Shown one piece after another: positions 35,668 to 49,431 of a stretch of 64,000 nt of DNA. The notes under the pieces are model-generated. The model saw only the letters and a program-made list of their open reading frames with translations. It searched no databases and was not told where the DNA came from. Position 1 is the stretch's first letter, and each line of letters opens with the position of its first letter. Origin of the DNA: Dokdonella_A ginsengisoli (lineage in GTDB: Bacteria; Pseudomonadota; Gammaproteobacteria; Xanthomonadales; Rhodanobacteraceae); assembly GCF_042652785.1 (NCBI RefSeq), contig NZ_JBHSHD010000005.1, forward strand, positions 310,001-374,000, in the 5' to 3' direction. A program made the translations under genes and the position numbers.

Positions 35668-36975
35668 ATGCATCGACCCCTGATCGCCGCGGCGCTCGCG
35701 CTTGCCGGCACCGCGGCCGGCGCCGCCGAAACCGCGTCGCAGCAGATCCAGCCGCTGCTGCCCGAGATCACCGCCTGGCGCCGCGACCTGCACCAGCATC
35801 CGGAGCTGTCCAACCGCGAGACGCGCACCTCGAAGATCGTCGCCGGGGAACTGAAGAAACTCGGCTACGAGGTGCGTACGGGCATCGCCAGGACCGGCGT
35901 GGTCGGCGTGCTGAAGGGCGGCCGGCCGGGGCCGAAGCTGGCGATCCGCGCCGACATGGACGGCCTGCCGGTGACCGAGGAGGTCGACCTGCCGTTCGCC
36001 TCGAAGGAGAAGGGCGAGTACCTCGGCAAGACCGTCGGCGTGATGCACGCCTGCGGCCACGATGCGCACGTGGCGATGACGCTCGGCGTCGCCGCGGCGC
36101 TGGCGAAGCTGCGCAAGGACCTGCCGGGCGAGGTCATGCTGGTGTTCCAGCCGGCCGAGGAGGGCGCGCCTCCGGGCGAGGAGGGCGGTGCGCCGCTGAT
36201 GGTCAAGGACGGCGTGTTCAAGGACTTCAGGCCGGACGCGATCTTCGGCATGCACGTGGTCAGCGCGCTGTCGGTCGGCACCGTTGCCGTGCGCGCGGGC
36301 GGCGCGATGGCCAGTTCCGACACGTTCCGCATCACCGTGCGCGGCCGGCAGAGCCACGGCGCGACGCCGTGGAAGGGCATCGACCCAATCGTGACCGCGG
36401 CCGAGATCGTCACGGCCGCGCAGACCATCGTCAGCCGCGAGCTGGACATCAACAAGGAACCGGCGGTCGTCACGTTCGGCATCTTCGACGCCGGCCAGCG
36501 CTTCAACATCGTACCCGACAAGGCCGAGCTGCACGGCACCGTGCGCGCCTTCGACGACGGCATGCGCAAGCAGGCGCTGGCCAGTCTTGCGAACATCGCC
36601 GAGCACGTCGCCGCCGCGCACGGGGCGACGGTGGAAGCGAAGATCCCGCTGTCGCCCGACAGCAGCAATCCGGTCAACTACAACGATCCGGCACTGACCG
36701 CGCGCGTGCGCGCCAGCCTGGAGACCGCACTCGGCAAGGATCACGTGCAGGAAGCGCAGCGCTGGACCGCCTCGGAGGATTTCCCGCACCTGGGCCGCTC
36801 GCTGAATGCGCCGAGCGTGTACTTCTTCGTCGGCGCGACGCCGGCCGGGCAGGATCCGGCCGCGGCGCCGTCCAACCACTCGCCGAAGTTCTTCCTCGAC
36901 GAAGGCGCGCTCGGCGCCGGCAGCGCGGCGATGCTGCAGGCGGCGCTGGACTATCTCGGCTACGCGCCGGGTTGA
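35668..36975 (+). CDS. Exported M20-family amidohydrolase
   Basis: 435 residues. Signal peptide MHRPLIAAALALAGTAAGAA, then an M20D dinuclear-zinc amidohydrolase: RRDLHQHPELSNRE, AIRADMDGLPV, VMHACGHDAHVAMTLG, FQPAEEG and a C-terminal SEDFPHLGR. The dimerisation subdomain contains GRQSHGATPWKGIDPI. Relatives hydrolyse N-acyl amino acids, hippurate or amino-acid conjugates; here the predicted site is the periplasm. It is 102 bp downstream of the DUF1704 gene on the same strand. A pair of inverted repeats follows and may end the transcript. Confidence 0.9.
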   Translation: MHRPLIAAALALAGTAAGAAETASQQIQPLLPEITAWRRDLHQHPELSNRETRTSKIVAGELKKLGYEVRTGIARTGVVGVLKGGRPGPKLAIRADMDGLPVTEEVDLPFASKEKGEYLGKTVGVMHACGHDAHVAMTLGVAAALAKLRKDLPGEVMLVFQPAEEGAPPGEEGGAPLMVKDGVFKDFRPDAIFGMHVVSALSVGTVAVRAGGAMASSDTFRITVRGRQSHGATPWKGIDPIVTAAEIVTAAQTIVSRELDINKEPAVVTFGIFDAGQRFNIVPDKAELHGTVRAFDDGMRKQALASLANIAEHVAAAHGATVEAKIPLSPDSSNPVNYNDPALTARVRASLETALGKDHVQEAQRWTASEDFPHLGRSLNAPSVYFFVGATPAGQDPAAAPSNHSPKFFLDEGALGAGSAAMLQAALDYLGYAPG

Positions 36976-37018
36976 GCCGGGCTGGCCGGACGGGAAATTC
37001 GGAAAAATCCCGGGCGAC

Positions 37019-37108
37019 GTCATTCCCGCGCAAGCGGGAATCCATTCGCTCTTGTTCTTGATCGCGCTGGGGAAAGTCAAAGTGGATTCCCGCTTGCGCG
37101 GGAATGAC
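37019..37108. repeat. Large inverted repeat built from two REP-like hairpins
   Basis: A 26-bp unit at 37019-37044 (core ATTCCCGCGCAAGCGGGAAT) is repeated exactly in inverted orientation at 37083-37108, with a 38-bp spacer. Each unit is itself a hairpin (TTCCCGC-GCAA-GCGGGAA). The whole can fold as two small hairpins or one long stem. It lies between the M20 gene and the convergent patatin gene. Units of this type are dispersed in Xanthomonadales genomes. Confidence 0.8.
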
Positions 37109-37229
37109 GGCGTGCAAGCGCCGCGCGAAGTGATCACGCACTGGCCGGTGGAGCCGTTTCCGGCGCCGCACGGGCGGCGCTACGTGCAAGGTTCGGGCAG
37201 CGCTGCATGCGGGGTTTTCGAAGCTCCCA

Positions 37230-39014
37230 TCAAGCAACCGGCAGCCCGCTTCCGAACGCCTCCAGCCGCGGCAGCGCGTACTCGCAGCAGCGCTCGACGA
37301 TCGCGTCGATCTGCTTCCAGTCGAACAGGCCGATGCCGCTTACCGGCATGCGCAGGTAGAGGTCCGCGCGCGAGGCACGCTGGCGCACGCCGCTTTCGCT
37401 GGTCAGCACGGCGCTGGCGAACAGGATGTCGATCAGGCTCACCGGCGGGCGCACCGCCTGGTTCAGCAGGGCCTCCTGGTCGGGGCCTTCGATGCCCGGC
37501 GCGAGCAGGCTGCCGTCGGTGCTGACGTCGGAGGCGACGATCGGGCCGCGGCCGAGCTGCAGCATCACGTCGGTCGGCAGGCTGTTGGTGACGGCGCCGT
37601 CGACCAGCAGCTCGCCGCGGTAGGCGACCGGCGGCGAGAAGCCCGGTACCGACATGCTGGTGCCGATCCACACCGCCAGCGGCCCGCTGTCGTGCACCAT
37701 CGTGGTCGCGCGCGAGAGGTTGGTGCTGACCGCGAAGTACGGCAGGCGCAGTTCCTCGATGCGTTGCTCGCCGAAGATCGCGCGCAGGTGCGCGAGGAAC
37801 TTGCGTCCGCGGATCAGCGACACGCGCGGCAGCACGTAGTCGTTGAGGTAGTTGTGCTCGACGAAGGTCTCGCGCGCGACGCGCAGCATCTCGTGGCTGT
37901 CGGCGCCGCAGGCGCGCAGCGCGGCGAAGAACGCGCCCATGCTGGTGCCGCCGGCGAGGTCGACCGGGATGCGCAGCTGCTCCAGCGCGCGCATCAGGCC
38001 GATGTGGGCGAAGCCGCGCGCGCCGCCGCCGCCGAGCACCAGGCCCAGTCCGCGCCCGCTGAGCTGGCGCGCGAGGCTGGCCCAGTCCGCGGCGTCGGCC
38101 GACTCCGGCTGCGGGCGCAGGAAATAATGCGCACGCGCGCCGCCGAGCCGGCGCCAGCCCTGCACGTCGCCGGCGGCGACGCCTTCCGGGCGCAGGATCA
38201 GCAGTTCCACCGGCGTGCGCAGGGCGAGTTCGCGCAGGCGCGCGAGCAGCGCGGTGTCGCGTGCCGGTTCGGCGGAATCGACCGCGACCAGGATGCGGTC
38301 GGCCTGGCGCAGGCAGCGTTCGGCCCAGAGCGGGTCCTCCGCGCGCGCGTGCAGCAGCAGCGTGTGGCCGGAATTCTCGATGCGGCCGACCCAGGCCATG
38401 CGCTGCGCGTCGAATTCGATCTCGCGCAGCGGCGCGTGCGCGGCGCCGGCGCCGAACACCGCGTCGATGGTGTCGGCGCCGATCAGCTCGGTCGGCGCGC
38501 CGCCGCCGGCGAGCGCGTCCTGCAGGCGCCGCGCCAGCGCGGCGACGTCGAGGCCGCCGCCGCCGATCAGCGCCAGGGTCTGGCCGCGGCGCGCGGTTTC
38601 CTTCACCGCCTCGCGCTGGTTGCGGCGCATGCGCTGCACGATCGTGCGCGTCAGCGCGAGCAGCGTGGCCGGATGCGCCTGCAGGAACTCGAGCAGCGGC
38701 GCGCGCGGCAGGCGCAGCAGCAGGCTGTCGCGCACCGCGTGGACCTCGGCCGAGTGCGGCTCGCCGGACAGCAGGCTGATCTCGCCGGCCGGTTCCAGCC
38801 GGGCGATGTCTCCGGCGACGCTGCCGTCGGCCAGCCGCGCGCGCAGGCGGCCGAGCGCGACCAGGTACAGGTGCTCGGCCGGCTGGCCGATGCCGAACAG
38901 CACGTCGCCGCCGCGCAGTTCCAGCGGCTCGCACAGCGCGGCCAGCTGGCGCAGGGCCGGCGGCGGCAGTGCCGCGAACAGGCCGCATTGGGCAAGGATG
39001 GTGCCGGCGTCCAT
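37230..39014 (-). CDS. Patatin-like phospholipase with N-terminal cyclic-nucleotide-binding domain
   Basis: 594 residues with the architecture of neuropathy-target-esterase-like proteins. Residues ~5-120 are a cNMP-binding/Crp-type beta barrel (GGDVLFGIGQPAEHLYLVALG, LEPAGEISLLSGEPHSAEV). Residues ~140-300 form a NTE-type linker region. The patatin domain has the oxyanion hole GGGGARG (~326), nucleophile GTSMG (~354) and the aspartate DGA (~470). Such enzymes hydrolyse lysophospholipids at the membrane. Ligand binding to the N-terminal domain may regulate it. Divergent from the large beta-helix gene. Confidence 0.9.
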   Translation of the reverse strand: MDAGTILAQCGLFAALPPPALRQLAALCEPLELRGGDVLFGIGQPAEHLYLVALGRLRARLADGSVAGDIARLEPAGEISLLSGEPHSAEVHAVRDSLLLRLPRAPLLEFLQAHPATLLALTRTIVQRMRRNQREAVKETARRGQTLALIGGGGLDVAALARRLQDALAGGGAPTELIGADTIDAVFGAGAAHAPLREIEFDAQRMAWVGRIENSGHTLLLHARAEDPLWAERCLRQADRILVAVDSAEPARDTALLARLRELALRTPVELLILRPEGVAAGDVQGWRRLGGARAHYFLRPQPESADAADWASLARQLSGRGLGLVLGGGGARGFAHIGLMRALEQLRIPVDLAGGTSMGAFFAALRACGADSHEMLRVARETFVEHNYLNDYVLPRVSLIRGRKFLAHLRAIFGEQRIEELRLPYFAVSTNLSRATTMVHDSGPLAVWIGTSMSVPGFSPPVAYRGELLVDGAVTNSLPTDVMLQLGRGPIVASDVSTDGSLLAPGIEGPDQEALLNQAVRPPVSLIDILFASAVLTSESGVRQRASRADLYLRMPVSGIGLFDWKQIDAIVERCCEYALPRLEAFGSGLPVA

Positions 39015-39229
39015 AGCGTTTGCGTCCGATGGCGATCGCCGGCCGGCGATCGGTCGCCGGCTCCAGTCGCGTCGCGGCTTGAGATTCGGTGCCGCGGCGA
39101 AGGTTTCAAGAGTCGTGCCGTGATCCTCGGCGCCGCGATCGTGCGCGTTGCCTGTCGTACGGACCTTGCACCGCCGCCTTTCGCGGCGGCACGGCCCGTT
39201 CGGGACAGGCCACGGACACGGGACGATCG

Positions 39230-43321
<4,092 letters not shown>

Positions 43322-43330
43322 GGGGGACCA

Positions 43331-43370
43331 CCGCCCCGCAACGGCACGACCGTTGCGGGGCGGTTTTTTT
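43331..43370 (+). terminator. Strong rho-independent terminator
   Basis: A perfect 14-bp stem, CCGCCCCGCAACGG with CCGTTGCGGGGCGG, and a 5-nt loop, followed by seven T. It starts 10 bp after the stop of the beta-helix gene and is the clearest terminator in the window. Confidence 0.95.
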
Positions 43371-43418
43371 CCTCCGCGCAAGGGGGCGGGCAGCGTCAAC
43401 ACTTCCCAAAAAAAGCTC

Positions 43419-43503
43419 TCTCGCAGAGGCGCAGAGAACGCGGAGAAAGGAAAAAGAAGGAAAAAACGCTCTCTCTCTCTGCGTCCTCTGCGTCTCTGCG
43501 AGA
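43419..43503. repeat. Inverted repeat around a purine-rich core
   Basis: Arms at 43419-43446 and 43476-43503 match at about 25 of 28 positions (core CTCGCAGAGxCGCAGAG). The 29-bp spacer is almost entirely A and G. It sits between the terminator of the beta-helix gene and the convergent kinase stop. Similar 'CTCTGCGTCTCTGCG' arms are known as dispersed repeats in several proteobacteria; the role is unknown. Confidence 0.8.
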
Positions 43504-43521
43504 AAACAACGCTTCTCGCCT

Positions 43522-46335
43522 TCAGCCCCCCGCAGGCAGCAGGCGCCGGAACGCCGAGTCTGCCGGATAGGCCTGTTCGAGCCGTGGGCCGAACTCGCGT
43601 TCCAGCGCCTCGGCGCGTGCATTCTCGCCGGCCTCGCGCAGCGCCTTGGCGTAGGCCAGGGCGTAGCGCGCGGTGCGCGGATGCTGTTCACCCACGTCGC
43701 GCAGGGTCAGGTCGTAGGCGGTCTGCTCGAAACGCAGCGCGCCGGCCGGATCGCCCTGCGCACGCCGGATCTGCGCGCGCGCCGCGGCGGCGCGCGCGTG
43801 CATTTCCGGTTCGATGCGGTCTCCGACTGCCTCGACCTGGTCGAGCAGGACCTGCGCTTCGTCGTACTGCCGATGCGCCACGTGCCAGCGCGCCAGCGGC
43901 AGTCGCGCATAGGCCAGCCCGGCGGTGTCGGCGTGCGCCGCGCTGCGCGCGGTGACGACCGCATCCAGCAGCGTGCGCGCTTCGGCGTCGGCGCGGCCGG
44001 AATCGATCAGGGCCAGCGCCAGGTCCACGCGCAGCACGGGCAGGCGATCGTTGTCCTTGCCGTCCACGGCGGCCTGGTAGATGTCCAGCGCCTTGCGCAG
44101 CAGCGGCACCGCCGCGTCGAACTGGCCGAGCAGGTACTTCATCCAGCCGGTGTTGAACACGGCCAGCGCGTATTGCGTGCTCTGCGCCCCGTTGCGCGCC
44201 AGGATCACCGGAGTGCCTTCGGCCAGCGAGGCGGCGGCCTCGTCGAACAGCCCGCGCTCGGCCAGCGTCTCGGCGGCGACGACGCGCTCCATCGCGAGCA
44301 CGGTGCTGTCCTCGCCGAACAGGTCGCGGGTCAGGGCGCGGCGCTCGCGATTGACCGCGATGCCCTTGGCGTAGTCGCCGCTGTAGAACAGGGTGGTTTC
44401 GTACTGCCTGAGCGCCAGGCGATAGTCGTTCGTGCGCGTCGCTCCCGCCTGGCCGTACAGCGCGAGCGCGCGTTCGCAGAAGGGCAGCGCTTCGGCCTGC
44501 TCGCCGCCGCCCGAGGCCACGGCGCAGATGTCGAGCAGGCTGCGTGCGACCGCCAGCGGCGGGGCGTGCGCGCGTTCGCGCAGGGCCAGCGCCTGTCGCG
44601 CCGCGGCCATCGCCTGCGGTCCCTTGCCGGCGGCGTCGAGCGCCTGCGCCAGCGTGCCGTAGGCGTCGGCCAGCAGCGCGTCGTCGTCGGCGGCGTGCCG
44701 GCGGGTCAGTTCGAGCGCGCGCTGGGCGGCGTGCTCGGCTTCCTCCGACGAACCTCTCACTGCCAGGATGCCGCTGGCCTTCGCGCGCAGGCTGCGTGCG
44801 GCCGCCAGCGGATCGGCCACGGCCGGATCGAGATCCAGCCGTGCCGCTTCCTCCAGCAGCGGTGCGCCGGCGGTGCCTTCGTTGATGCCGCGATAGGCGT
44901 TGCCGAGGGCTTCGAGCAGGCGCGCGCGCACGCGCGGCTGGTCGGCGAGTTCATGGTCGACGCGCGCGTGGCCCTGGTCGAGCACTTCGCGCGCGCTGAA
45001 ATCGTGCCGGCCCGAGCGCGTCGGATCGGACAGGGCGAAGGTGGAGACCAGGAACTCGGTCGTGCGGTCGGCGACCTGCGCCTGCAGGCGCGCCTCGCGT
45101 TCGGCCAGCACCGTGCGCCAGGTAAATCCGGCGACGATCACGATCAGCAGCGCGGCGGCGCCGAGCGCCCAGCGGTTGCGCCAGGCGAAGCGCTGCGCGC
45201 GATAGCTCCAGCGGCCGCGCCGTGCGAGTACCGGTTGCGAGGCGAGGAAGCGCTCGAGATCCGCGCCCAGCTCGTGCACCGAGGCGTAGCGCTGCACCGG
45301 TTCGCGGCGCAGCGCCTTCAGTGCGATCGCGTCGACGTCGGCCGGGATGCGGCGCGCGCCGGCCTTGCGCGGCGAGTCCTCTCGCGGCGGCGCTGCGGCG
45401 GAGCGTCGCACCTGCAGGCTCGGCGGCGTGATCTCGCCGGAGACGATCGCATTCGAGCGCGCATGGTCGGAAGCGATGTGATCGAACGGACGCACGCCGG
45501 CGACCAGCTCGTACAGCACCACGCCGAGCGAGTAGACGTCGGTCGACGTGCCCAGCCGCGTGCCCTCGATCTGTTCGGGGCTGGCGTAGGCCAGCGTCAT
45601 CGCGCGCGTCGCCATCGTGACGGCCGTGTCGGCGTCGACCAGCCGCGCGATGCCGAAGTCGAGCAGCTTCGGCTCGCCGCTCGCATCGACCAGAATGTTG
45701 GCCGGCTTCAGGTCGCGATGGATGACCAGGCGCTCGTGCGCGTACGACACCGCCGCGCAGACCTTCAGGAACAGCGCGACGCGCTCGCGCAGGTCGAGCC
45801 CGCGCGCCTCGCACCAGCGGTCGATGCGTTCGCCTTCGACGTACTCCATCGCCAGGAACGGCTCGCCGTCGGCGTCGTTGCCGGCGTCGACGAGGTGGGC
45901 GATGTTCGGGTGGCTGAGCGAGGCGAGGATGCGCTGCTCCTCGTCGAAGCGCTGCTGCAGCGGGACCGCGTCCGCACGCAGGCGCTTGAGCGCGACGTGC
46001 TGAAGCGCGCCGCCGACGCGCCGTTCGGCCAGCCAGACCACGCCCATGCCGCCTTCGCCCAGGCGCCGGATCAGGCGGTAACTGCCCGGCGCGCCGGCGT
46101 CCACGCGCAGCTGCGCGGTCAGGCGCCCGGCGGCGTCGGCAACGCGCGCGGCGAGGCCGTCGTCGTCGAGCGTGGCGTCCTCGGCGCGGTCGAGCAGCCA
46201 TTCGACCTCGCGGCGCAGGTCGGCGTCGCCTTCGCACAGGGCGTCCAGCCGCGAGGCGCGTGCGGCGCGTGGCAGGTCGAGCAGTTCGTGTGTGATGGCC
46301 TGCGCGCGCGCGTAGCGCCGGTCCTGCTCGTCCAT
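43522..46335 (-). CDS. Membrane Ser/Thr protein kinase with TPR-like C-terminal region
   Basis: 937 residues. The kinase domain (~85-370) has the glycine loop GEGGMGVVW, the lysine in VALKRL, HRDLKPANIL, DFGIARL and YASPEQIEG. One transmembrane helix (WALGAAALLIVIVAGF) lies near 395. The rest is a long helical repeat region of TPR type (for example LLADAYGTLAQALDAAGKGPQAMAAA), likely periplasmic. This is the PknB-like kinase usually encoded with an ECF sigma factor of the TIGR02999 type, which lies 10 bp upstream. The ATG at 46335 is used here; a GTG at 46341 is two codons longer. Confidence 0.88.
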   Translation of the reverse strand: MDEQDRRYARAQAITHELLDLPRAARASRLDALCEGDADLRREVEWLLDRAEDATLDDDGLAARVADAAGRLTAQLRVDAGAPGSYRLIRRLGEGGMGVVWLAERRVGGALQHVALKRLRADAVPLQQRFDEEQRILASLSHPNIAHLVDAGNDADGEPFLAMEYVEGERIDRWCEARGLDLRERVALFLKVCAAVSYAHERLVIHRDLKPANILVDASGEPKLLDFGIARLVDADTAVTMATRAMTLAYASPEQIEGTRLGTSTDVYSLGVVLYELVAGVRPFDHIASDHARSNAIVSGEITPPSLQVRRSAAAPPREDSPRKAGARRIPADVDAIALKALRREPVQRYASVHELGADLERFLASQPVLARRGRWSYRAQRFAWRNRWALGAAALLIVIVAGFTWRTVLAEREARLQAQVADRTTEFLVSTFALSDPTRSGRHDFSAREVLDQGHARVDHELADQPRVRARLLEALGNAYRGINEGTAGAPLLEEAARLDLDPAVADPLAAARSLRAKASGILAVRGSSEEAEHAAQRALELTRRHAADDDALLADAYGTLAQALDAAGKGPQAMAAARQALALRERAHAPPLAVARSLLDICAVASGGGEQAEALPFCERALALYGQAGATRTNDYRLALRQYETTLFYSGDYAKGIAVNRERRALTRDLFGEDSTVLAMERVVAAETLAERGLFDEAAASLAEGTPVILARNGAQSTQYALAVFNTGWMKYLLGQFDAAVPLLRKALDIYQAAVDGKDNDRLPVLRVDLALALIDSGRADAEARTLLDAVVTARSAAHADTAGLAYARLPLARWHVAHRQYDEAQVLLDQVEAVGDRIEPEMHARAAAARAQIRRAQGDPAGALRFEQTAYDLTLRDVGEQHPRTARYALAYAKALREAGENARAEALEREFGPRLEQAYPADSAFRRLLPAGG

Positions 46336-46345
46336 GCTCACATGC

Positions 46346-46909
46346 TCAGGACAGTTCGCGCTGCAGCCAGGCCCGCGCCATGCGCCAGTCGCGCACGACG
46401 GTCGGGCGCGCGACGTCGAGCAGGTCGGCGATCTGCTCCAGCTCCAGTCCGGCGAAGAACTTCATGTCGACGACCTTCGCCTGGCGCGGGCTGATCTGCG
46501 CCAGCCGCTCGAGCAGCAGGTCCAGGCCGATCAGATCGACGCCGGCGGCGCCTTCGAGGTCGATCTCCTCGATCGACACGCGCTCGTCCGAGGTCGGGCG
46601 CTTCCTGGCGCGGCGCCGGCGCGCGTGGTCGACCAGCACGCGCCGCATCGCGCGCGCGGCGATCGCGGCGAAATGCGCGCGGTTCTCGAAGCGCGTGTCG
46701 CCGTGCCCGATCATGCGCGCGAACGCCTCGTTGACCAGCGCGGTCGTCTGCAGCGTGTGGTCGGCGCGTTCGCGCGCCAGCTCGCGCGAGGCGAGCGTCT
46801 TCAGCTCCTCGTAGATCAGCGGCGTCAGGCGGTCGAGCGCGTCGTCGTCGCCCTGCGACCAGCGCAGGAGCAGGCGCGTCACGTCGCCGTCGGCGGAGCC
46901 TCCCGTCAT
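46346..46909 (-). CDS. ECF sigma factor (TIGR02999 type)
   Basis: 187 residues. Region 2 includes LTPLIYEELKTLASREL and TALVNEAFARMIG; region 4 is ISPRQAKVVDMKFFAGLELEQIADLLDV followed by an HTH (ARPTVVRDWRMARAWL). These match the group of sigma factors always found beside Ser/Thr kinases, where no anti-sigma factor is present and phosphorylation is thought to control activity. The ATG at 46909 has only a weak site. The kinase start lies just downstream, so the two form an operon. Confidence 0.9.
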   Translation of the reverse strand: MTGGSADGDVTRLLLRWSQGDDDALDRLTPLIYEELKTLASRELARERADHTLQTTALVNEAFARMIGHGDTRFENRAHFAAIAARAMRRVLVDHARRRRARKRPTSDERVSIEEIDLEGAAGVDLIGLDLLLERLAQISPRQAKVVDMKFFAGLELEQIADLLDVARPTVVRDWRMARAWLQRELS

Positions 46910-47130
46910 CGTCGTTTTCGGTTCCTGTTCCGGCCGCCAGCATAGCAAGGTCGCCGCGCGCCACGGGGACGGTGCCGCTGCCGGTCGCCGCCGCCGCATC
47001 GGCCGTCGCGGCCGCGTGACAGGTCGTCGCGCCGCCCGCCGGGCCGGCGGCTGGCGCCATGCGCGATGCTATAGTCGCGCGCTCGCAGCTCAAGCAGCGC
47101 GCGGTCCGTTCCGCGCGGTCACGGGACGCC

Positions 47131-49431
47131 ATGCCGACGATCGAAGAACTCAAGCAAGCCGCACTCGCCTACCACCGCAAGGACCCGGCCGGAAAGATCA
47201 AGGTCACGCCGACCAAGCCCGTCGTCACCCAGCGCGAGCTTTCGCTCGCCTACTCGCCCGGCGTCGCCGCCGCCTGCGAGGAGATCGTGCGCGATCCGGG
47301 CGAGGTCGCCACGCTGACCGCGCGCAGCAACCTCGTCGCGGTCATCACCAACGGCACCGCGGTGCTCGGCCTGGGCAACATCGGCCCGCTCGCCGCCAAG
47401 CCGGTGATGGAAGGCAAGGGCGTGCTGTTCCAGAAGTTCGCCGGCATCGACGTGTTCGACCTGGAGGTCGCCGAGAACGATCCGGACAAGCTGGTCGAGA
47501 TCATCGCCAGCCTGGAGCCGAGCTTCGGCGGCATCAACCTCGAGGACATCAAGGCGCCCGAGTGCTTCGAGGTCGAGAAGAAGCTGCGCGAGCGCATGAA
47601 GATCCCGGTCTTCCACGACGACCAGCACGGCACCGCGATCATCGTCGGCGCCGCGGTCATCAACGCGCTGCGCGTGGCCGGCAAGGAGATCGGCGAGATC
47701 AAGCTGGTCTCCACCGGCGCCGGCGCCGCCGGCATCGCCTGCCTGGACATGCTGGTCGGGCTCGGCGTCAAGCCGGAGAACATCTGGGTCGCCGACCGTC
47801 TTGGCGTGGTCTACAAGGGCCGCGTCCTCGAGATGGATCCGAACAAGTGCCGCTATGCGCGCGACACCGACGCGCGCACGCTCGATGAGATCATCGACGG
47901 CGCCGACATCTTCCTCGGCCTGTCTGCGCCGGGCGTGCTCAAGCCGGCGATGGTCGAGCGCATGGGCGAGCGGCCGATCATCCTGGCGCTGGCCAACCCG
48001 ACGCCGGAAATTCTGCCGGAGGAGGCGCGCGCGGTGCGCCCCGACGCGATCATCGCCACCGGCCGTTCGGACTATCCGAACCAGGTCAACAACGCGCTGT
48101 GCTTCCCGTACATCTTCCGCGGCGCGCTCGACGTCGGCGCGACGGTCATCAACGAGGCGATGAAGATCGCCTGCGTGCACGCGATCGCTGAACTGGCGCG
48201 GCGCGAGTCGAGCGACATCGCCGCGCGTGCCTACGGCGGACGCACGCTGACCTTCGGTCCGGACTACCTGATCCCGCAGCCGTTCGATCCGCGCCTGATC
48301 GTGCAGCTGGCGCCGGCGGTGGCGAAGGCGGCGATGGACTCGGGCGTGGCCACACGCCCGATCGAGGACCTGCGCGCGTACTGGGAGAAGCTCAACCAGT
48401 TCGTGTTCCGCACCACCTTGCTGATGAAGCCGGTGTTCGCGCGCGCCAAGAACGATCCCAAGCGCGTCGTCTACGCCGAGGGCGAGGAGGAGACCGTGCT
48501 GCGCGCGGTGCAGGCGGTGGTCGACGAGGGCACCGCCCGGCCGATCCTGATCGGCCGCCCGTCGGTGATCGAGTCGCGCATCCAGCGCCTGTCGCTGCGC
48601 CTGCGGCCCGGCGTCGACTTCGAGCTGTGCAACATCGAGAGCGATCCGCGCTTCAAGGACTACTGGACGCTCTACCACGAGCTGATGGAGCGCCGCGGCG
48701 TCACGCCGGACAGCGCCAAGGCGATCGTGCGCTCGCGCTCGACCGTGATCGCCGCGCTGATGCTCCGCCGCGGCGAGGCCGACGCGCTGATCTGCGGCCT
48801 CGTCGGCCGCTACCACAAGAAGCTCGGCTACCTGCGCGGCATCCTGCCGCTCGATCCCGGCGTCGACAACGTCTCGGCGATGAGCGCGGTGTTCAACGAC
48901 CGCGGCGTGTTCTTCTTCCTCGACACGCACGTCGCGCTCGATCCGGACGCCGAACGCATCGCGGCATCCGCCGCGCAGGCCTCGCTGCGGCTCAAGCTGT
49001 TCGGCATCACGCCGAAGGTGGCGATCCTGTCGCACTCCAACTTCGGCAGCCACGACGACGTCAGCGCGCAGAAGATGCGCCGCGTGGTCGAGCTGCTGCG
49101 CGAGCGCCTGCCCAAGGTCGAGATCGAGGGCGAGATGCACGCCGACACCGCGCTCAATCCCGAGGTGCGCGAACGTCTGTTCCCGAACTCGCGCCTGGCC
49201 GGTTCGGCCAACGTGTTCGTCTGCCCGAACATGGACTCGGCCAACATCGCCTTCAACATGACGCGCGTGATGACCGACGGCGTGGTGCTCGGGCCGATCC
49301 TGATGGGCTTCTCCAAGCCGGCCCACGTGCTGACGCCGGCCGCGACGGTGCGCCGCGTGTTCAACATGACCGCGCTGGCCGTGGTCGAGGCGCAGATCCG
49401 CGAGCAGGTCGCGGCGAAACCGGCGCCGTGA
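47131..49431 (+). CDS. maeB: NADP-dependent malic enzyme (MaeB, malic/phosphotransacetylase fusion)
   Basis: 766 residues, the usual MaeB length. The malic enzyme half (1-~430) has AYSPGVAAACEEI, the catalytic/metal region FHDDQHGTAIIVGAA and the nucleotide fold GAGAAGIACLDML. The C-terminal half (~430-766) is phosphotransacetylase-like (VVYAEGEEETVLRAVQ, MNxVFNDRG-like stretch SAMSAVFNDRGVFFFLDT) and in relatives acts as an acetyl-CoA-sensing regulatory domain. It converts malate to pyruvate, CO2 and NADPH. GGGA precedes the ATG at 47131. The stop overlaps the next start. Confidence 0.94.
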   Translation: MPTIEELKQAALAYHRKDPAGKIKVTPTKPVVTQRELSLAYSPGVAAACEEIVRDPGEVATLTARSNLVAVITNGTAVLGLGNIGPLAAKPVMEGKGVLFQKFAGIDVFDLEVAENDPDKLVEIIASLEPSFGGINLEDIKAPECFEVEKKLRERMKIPVFHDDQHGTAIIVGAAVINALRVAGKEIGEIKLVSTGAGAAGIACLDMLVGLGVKPENIWVADRLGVVYKGRVLEMDPNKCRYARDTDARTLDEIIDGADIFLGLSAPGVLKPAMVERMGERPIILALANPTPEILPEEARAVRPDAIIATGRSDYPNQVNNALCFPYIFRGALDVGATVINEAMKIACVHAIAELARRESSDIAARAYGGRTLTFGPDYLIPQPFDPRLIVQLAPAVAKAAMDSGVATRPIEDLRAYWEKLNQFVFRTTLLMKPVFARAKNDPKRVVYAEGEEETVLRAVQAVVDEGTARPILIGRPSVIESRIQRLSLRLRPGVDFELCNIESDPRFKDYWTLYHELMERRGVTPDSAKAIVRSRSTVIAALMLRRGEADALICGLVGRYHKKLGYLRGILPLDPGVDNVSAMSAVFNDRGVFFFLDTHVALDPDAERIAASAAQASLRLKLFGITPKVAILSHSNFGSHDDVSAQKMRRVVELLRERLPKVEIEGEMHADTALNPEVRERLFPNSRLAGSANVFVCPNMDSANIAFNMTRVMTDGVVLGPILMGFSKPAHVLTPAATVRRVFNMTALAVVEAQIREQVAAKPAP

